A stretch of 64,000 bases of DNA, taken from Margaritispora aquatica. Taxonomy: Eukaryota > Ascomycota > Leotiomycetes > Helotiales > Discinellaceae. Within the stretch, counting starts at the first letter, position 1; each line of letters starts with the position of its first letter. The stretch lies in the NCBI GenBank assembly GCA_007644065.1, contig VJWN01000026.1, positions 372,001 through 436,000 on the forward strand, written 5' to 3'. Of the stretch, positions 59,065 through 64,000 are shown piece after piece. The translations under genes were made by a program, and so were the position numbers. A model generated the notes under the pieces. It was not told the origin of the DNA. It saw only the letters and a list, made by a program, of their open reading frames with translations, and ran no database searches.

Positions 59065-62000
59065 CTTAGAATGAGGCTTTGGAAAGAGAAAGAGAGAAGA
59101 CGACGAGGCTTGAACGAGTGAAAGCCGCCGACGAAACTTCAGATCTTAAAAGGCACCAAAAGAGGTGGGGTGAGAAGAAGATATAAGTAGTTGACAATTA
59201 GTCCAGGTACCGGGAGTGCGTTGAAATCCGAGACACCCGGATAGTTGTAGTCTGGGACGGTGAAAGCGAGTGTGAGGCTGCCCAAGCAGCTTAGAAATAT
59301 ATCCTTGTTACAAAACAACCAGTAACTGATTGCGCAGCGAGTGAGCGCAACGTAACAGTTCTCCGATGTCGATGAAAATACTGCCGAGCTGGGTACTGAG
59401 AAGCATGCAATCAAGTATAAAGCTTTCTGGTTGTCGGTGGATCGGAGCTTTTCTGTAGGTGACTAGGGCGTGACACAACGATTCTTTGACCGTGTATCAA
59501 TGATGGCACGTTAAGGCTGCGAAGGGCAGAAATATCCTCCGAAGGCTTGCTGTGTGTTAGGGCTGAGTGATAGCTACGCAACGCAAAAGCGAATGACAGG
59601 AACCGACGAGGGTTTCCTAAGAGTAGATACACACAAGCGAATGTGGTGGTGAAGTGTGAGCGAGTGTCTGGCTGAATGTCTTTTTTGATGATCCTACAAA
59701 CACCTGGTGAACTGGCGATGACCCTCAACTTAATAGTCAGGCGTGGTGTGCCGGCCGTGCTCACGAAATGCCCGAAAAGGGAAAGCTCAAAGGGTCATCG
59801 GCGTGTGGGCGTGGCTAAGTTGCTGGACGCGGAGGACGGAGGGTTTGGCGCTTGTTAGGGGGCATGTAGGTAAGTGAGTGGTAGGTAGGGCAAGGAAGTG
59901 TGGACACGGAGGTAGTAAGGATTATTGAGTGATGGAGTGACTGGGTGGATACGGAGGTAGTGAGCATCACCTAGCTGGTTAGGGATCCACAGAGAAAACT
60001 AAGGAGCGATGCCACAGCTCTAAAGGGAAACATGTATGAATAGGGCTAGATGAGGCTAACTATTTAATTTGGGGGGTGATGCAAAAGAACAAACTATCCA
60101 TGTACTTGGAAATGATGACCTCTACAGTTATGAGTACTCGTTTTAAGTCAACGTGTGTGTATTCTCAATGTGTAAAGAGAATGCAACACATTCACCAAAA
60201 CCTCCTTTACCTATTTTATTTCTCACTAGATGAGAAAAATATTGTTTGTGGTATAATGTCTAATACCTTAGTTCTTCAAAAGTGGGAATTGTAGCTTTGC
60301 GGGCTTTCTGGGCAGCTAAGGGCTTGTAACAGCAAGAAATAGTGGAGCAGACTATGCTCCTGCACAGAAAGAAGAGGCGAACTTTGTAGTCCAACAACCT
60401 TCGCTGCTTACCCGGGCGGATTGCCGCCACTCTGTGCTAGATCATCATGGCCCTCTAGCCGTAGTGGGGTGCCGATGATTCTCAATGACCTGCTTCGGTG
60501 AGCACGGCAGGGCTGCCAAGCTGTTCTTCGACTTCCATGAAGAAAGGGTATGATGAAATCTCCAAATAATGCTCTGTAGTCTTTACCAGTGCTTTGGGTT
60601 GTTTCAGTGTTCAGCGCTCCAACCTGCTCTGCCGGATCATGTCATGGCTTTCAGAAGATTCATGGATAATGGCAGAACTACTCGTGGGTCATCGTGGGGC
60701 GTACGGTAGTAAAGGCCGAGTATCCATGTTCAATATGACAGACATGCCCCTAAACCTTGCCAGAGCTTGATGGGGTTAAAAATAAGGACAGGGCTAAAGG
60801 GTGATATATCACCTCAAAACTCAACATCCCATGTTTCTCCGGATTTGGTGATTTTCGCTTTGTCAACTTAGCCATTCGTCCAGTTGAGTGATAGCGATGG
60901 TGAAGAGTGACAATTTAATTATTGTGGCAGGACAAAGCATGGGGCGAGTGGCCACGAACATGGCAATATGGGATGACCCTGACCAACCGTCATACCGCCG
61001 TGCATTGTGCACTGTGTTGTACCCTCCAGATACAGGTTGCATCACACATCAAGAATGATAACTTGACGGGCTTGGTGGTGAAAGGTGTCGGGCAATCTTC
61101 ATGATCCATCTGGTCTGCTTTGTCCACTGAATCGGGGCAAGGGAGAATGTTCCTTCTCGCTCTCTTGCCATGCCCAAGCTCATTGGTTGGTGATGTGCGG
61201 TGAGAATTCGAAACTTAGCACAGCCATTGGCCACACGGGTGTCCGAGGTCGATCTTCTGATGTCGACTGTGGATTTAAGGTATGACAGGGATTCTTGGAG
61301 GTGCCCAGTTGCTAAAAATAAAGAGTAGTGGGTCACAAGAAGTCAAGGATCTGCTGGTTGTCTTTCGGCAAGGAAAAAGCAAACCTTTGCCCGAACTTAG
61401 TTATGCAATGGTCATGATATGTTCGACAAATTCATGGCAATCGCAGTTTAACCATAAGCCTGTCGAGCCGAGGATTATTATTGTTCATGATCACTCATTC
61501 TTACATATATATTTACTTCGATTTGTCAAGATAGTCATCTTCGCCTTAGGTGGTGAACAACTACGGTTGATTTTGCTTTTGCTCGCCTGATGATGAGACC
61601 GTTTGTAAGCTCAGACAAAGAAATACTGTTGTGCAACGACAACTTGCTTTACCATGCCAGTTTTTCATGTTTTTGGTAAACAGTTTGACCCCGAGTCTTG
61701 AGACGGTCAGGGTTCTTTGTGAAGGAGGTTGGAATTGTTCATGGGGGCTTCGCTTAGTTTACTCCGCCTCAACGATGTGCGCTGGGATGCGACCTGACAC
61801 AAGTGCTGGTGGTTGGTTTCGTTTCTGCTCTGATTTGTGCGCCTGCCTCTTCTTGTCCCATGTCTCCGTCTGGAGTTTCTTTCTCGTGTCCATTTTTGCA
61901 TCATAAGCACCCTTTGTGCACAGCCGAATCGCAAGAAGTCTTTTGGCTCAGGTACCATCGCTTTGATGCTTGATTCTTTGCTTTCATTGGCTTGTATGGT

Positions 62001-64000
62001 GTTTTGAAACCACAAATTCGTACTCGGACGGCTTTCAGAATTGAACTAAAGAAGCCAAAATCGCTTGAAAGCTTTCCCAAACTGGAGGGACCGGCCGAGC
62101 TGTACCGTCATCGATCAGTTTTGAGACGGTTGAGAATGGAGACCCGGAGGCCGAAGGAACGGAAGAATGTTTCCCCAGCATGTTCCATGCATCATACTAA
62201 TCTTGGGAGCATTCTCTCCAAAATGCCCCTGCCAGTAGTTCAAATATCCCAGAGATAAGTGCATGGTTTTTATACCCCCAACCATGCATATGCGAAGCTT
62301 GTCTTCCTGAGAATTGGAATGACCTCAAAGTTTAAATCATTCCCCAGAAGTCCAGAGCTCATCCACAGGACGAAGTATATATTTCGGACGGACTATAAGA
62401 CTGTAGAATTTCCGAGCAAAGGAATTTGCCAAATTGATAAAACGTGAGTAATTAAACTGCTGTGCTTATTTGTAACTGCCGAGCATAGCACCAGGACGAA
62501 CTACCATGGTCGAAAGAGAAGGTGTGTATCGCATCAACATAATTCCGATCAAAATTCTGCTGCAACCTAAAATCAATCTTAAGCTTCGACTTAGTGTGAA
62601 GACCTGAACACCCTGAAGCATGTTGACGTTACCAGGAACGGATGGTTTTCCTTTATCAAGATGGCTCTGATCATGAAATCCAAGCAAGGAGGCTCTAAAG
62701 GGTCACATTAGGTAATTTGCATGAATCAAGCTAGGAAGTCTGGTTTGTCCTTGCACCTTGAAGGTGTCTTTCACTTTTGCCGAGGCAAATGGCTTGCCTT
62801 GGATCCCGAAAGTGGATTTGAGCAATTGTTAAACTGTGTGTGCATGGAACATGAATAAACTCACAAATATGCATGTTCTGCTCGCCTCGGAGATCCTTTC
62901 AACATTTCCATCATGGCAATGAGAAGAGGCTTATGAGGCGGTTATATCGGCCGCTGAAAGACAGTATCTAATCCAATTGTAGCTAAATAGGCCCGGCAAT
63001 TCTCGGCACCCCAACGTGCAGGATTATATTTGGTGAAGATTTTCTTCTGGAATACTCCAAGAAGCAAGGCGTTCGACGGTGCCATCTTCTAGAAACTCAA
63101 TCAAAGAACACAGCCATAATCGGACTAAAAAAGTACAGCTGGTAGTGATACAACGTAGCATTCATGGCTGACCTGTCTGCGCGTAATACATGCCTAATTC
63201 AGAGGGGCATGAAAATATCAGTCGTTATTAGATAATTCTCGACAAAGCTCGAGAGAGCATCGGTAGTAGCCGAGCTTGCAAGCGGGACATGCTTTGCATG
63301 CAACTCGAGGCAAATATCACATCCACTTTCCAGCTTCATTTGATGCAGCCTCGGGATTTGAGAATAGACAAGAGGCTAAATCATAAACCCCGACATGGGA
63401 GAACGATGTGTTTGGACGTCATTGATCTTCACATCCCCTTTTTTTCACCACAGAGATGAAGCCTCTTGATCTTGACAACCCTTCCATGCCTATCAGGATG
63501 CTGCAATCTAGTTCATGCAGGATCTCTTCGAGGGATTGATAGTTCTGTGACAGTGTTCTTTGAGATTTTCGAACCTTCCGCTCCATGCAGCAATTTAGAG
63601 CAAACACACAAGATAGATATCCACAAGAACTGATTAGTTGCATTGAGCCCTCCGAACAGTTCTCGAGCATGCAGCCCAACCAACCTCGTCATGAATGGAG
63701 AAACTCATGTTCCTAGTCATTAAACAATCAAATTTGGAGCAGAAAGCGTATTTTGGCTGAATAAGCGTCTCGGCATTTTATCACCAAGAGGAAGGAGGTT
63801 GGAAAGTGTGGATTATCGGAGCATCCTCACAACATAGGGACTCTCAACCAAACGATTTTATCTCGAAGATCTGGTGATACGCAGGGTCTGAGCTTGCGGT
63901 GAAACGGTCCGGAGAGAATCCAAATGAAGGACTTCGGCCGTCTTGGAATTGTTCCCGTTGGCAGATCGAGCAGATCATTCCGGCATGAGACTTTTTGCTC
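59065..64000. other. 4.9-kb gene-free region upstream of regulator
   Basis: No frame with a known motif or a consistent splice chain was found on either strand. Longest frames are about 100 codons and look random. The left ~800 bp should hold the promoter and 5' UTR of the Zn2Cys6 gene. A small near-duplicate, acggaggtagtaagg / acggaggtagtgagc, is seen near 59906-59965. No transposon ends, tRNA or rRNA were recognised. Confidence 0.5.

Noticed and set aside
1..64000. CRISPR array, intact transposon or LTR element
   Set aside because: No regularly spaced short repeats, transposase or integrase motifs, or terminal repeats with target duplications were seen.

Overview
The window is nuclear DNA from a filamentous ascomycete (Pezizomycotina). 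Genes are interrupted by many short introns (about 43 to 160 bp, most 45 to 60 bp) with GTRNGY donors and CTAAC/CTGAC-like branch points. The protein families are typical of these fungi: Zn2Cys6 regulators, a 2EXR gene, DUF4045-gelsolin and a Mn-type CDF. A leotiomycete such as a Botrytis/Sclerotinia relative is plausible from the general style but is not proven here. Exon chains were built by hand from splice signals, frame continuity and known family motifs. Every multi-exon model listed as CDS sums to an intact frame.

Layout. 1-291 is the 3' end of a GH3 beta-glucosidase. It is followed by a reverse-strand Mn-type CDF transporter (684-2087) and a Gfo/Idh/MocA oxidoreductase (3657-4792). 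6190-8660 holds two forward membrane-protein genes, one unknown and one of the promethin/LDAF1 lipid-droplet type. 10111-13630 is a divergent pair: ten-exon trimethyllysine dioxygenase (carnitine synthesis) and cyclin H of TFIIH. 13957-16785 is a BTB-like protein whose start codon abuts an array of diverged ~215-bp tandem repeats (16788-17960). 18732-25283 is an island of three orphan genes, the largest encoding a 1071-residue protein with an HETVH zinc-protease-like motif. 27465-31245 carries an FAD amine oxidase-like enzyme and an M24B aminopeptidase P. 31981-32537 is a broken 2EXR gene. 33371-40329 (reverse) carries the ribosome-biogenesis helicase Drs1 and a 1015-residue protein ending in a GNAT acetyltransferase domain. 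42844-53908 (forward) carries Arl2, a DUF4045-gelsolin actin-binding protein, a Zn2Cys6 regulator and a Mid2/WSC-like surface protein. 55027-59064 (reverse) carries a UCH37-type deubiquitinase and a second Zn2Cys6 regulator. The last 4.9 kb shows no supported gene.

How the genes relate. This is ordinary eukaryotic gene order with no operon or evident biosynthetic cluster. Housekeeping genes (CCL1, DRS1, ARL2, UCH37, gelsolin) alternate with accessory stretches. The accessory stretch at about 16.8-27.4 kb is the most unusual part: tandem repeats, orphan genes with tiny exons, then 2.2 kb without a gene. No CRISPR array, intact transposon, convincing tRNA or rRNA gene was seen.
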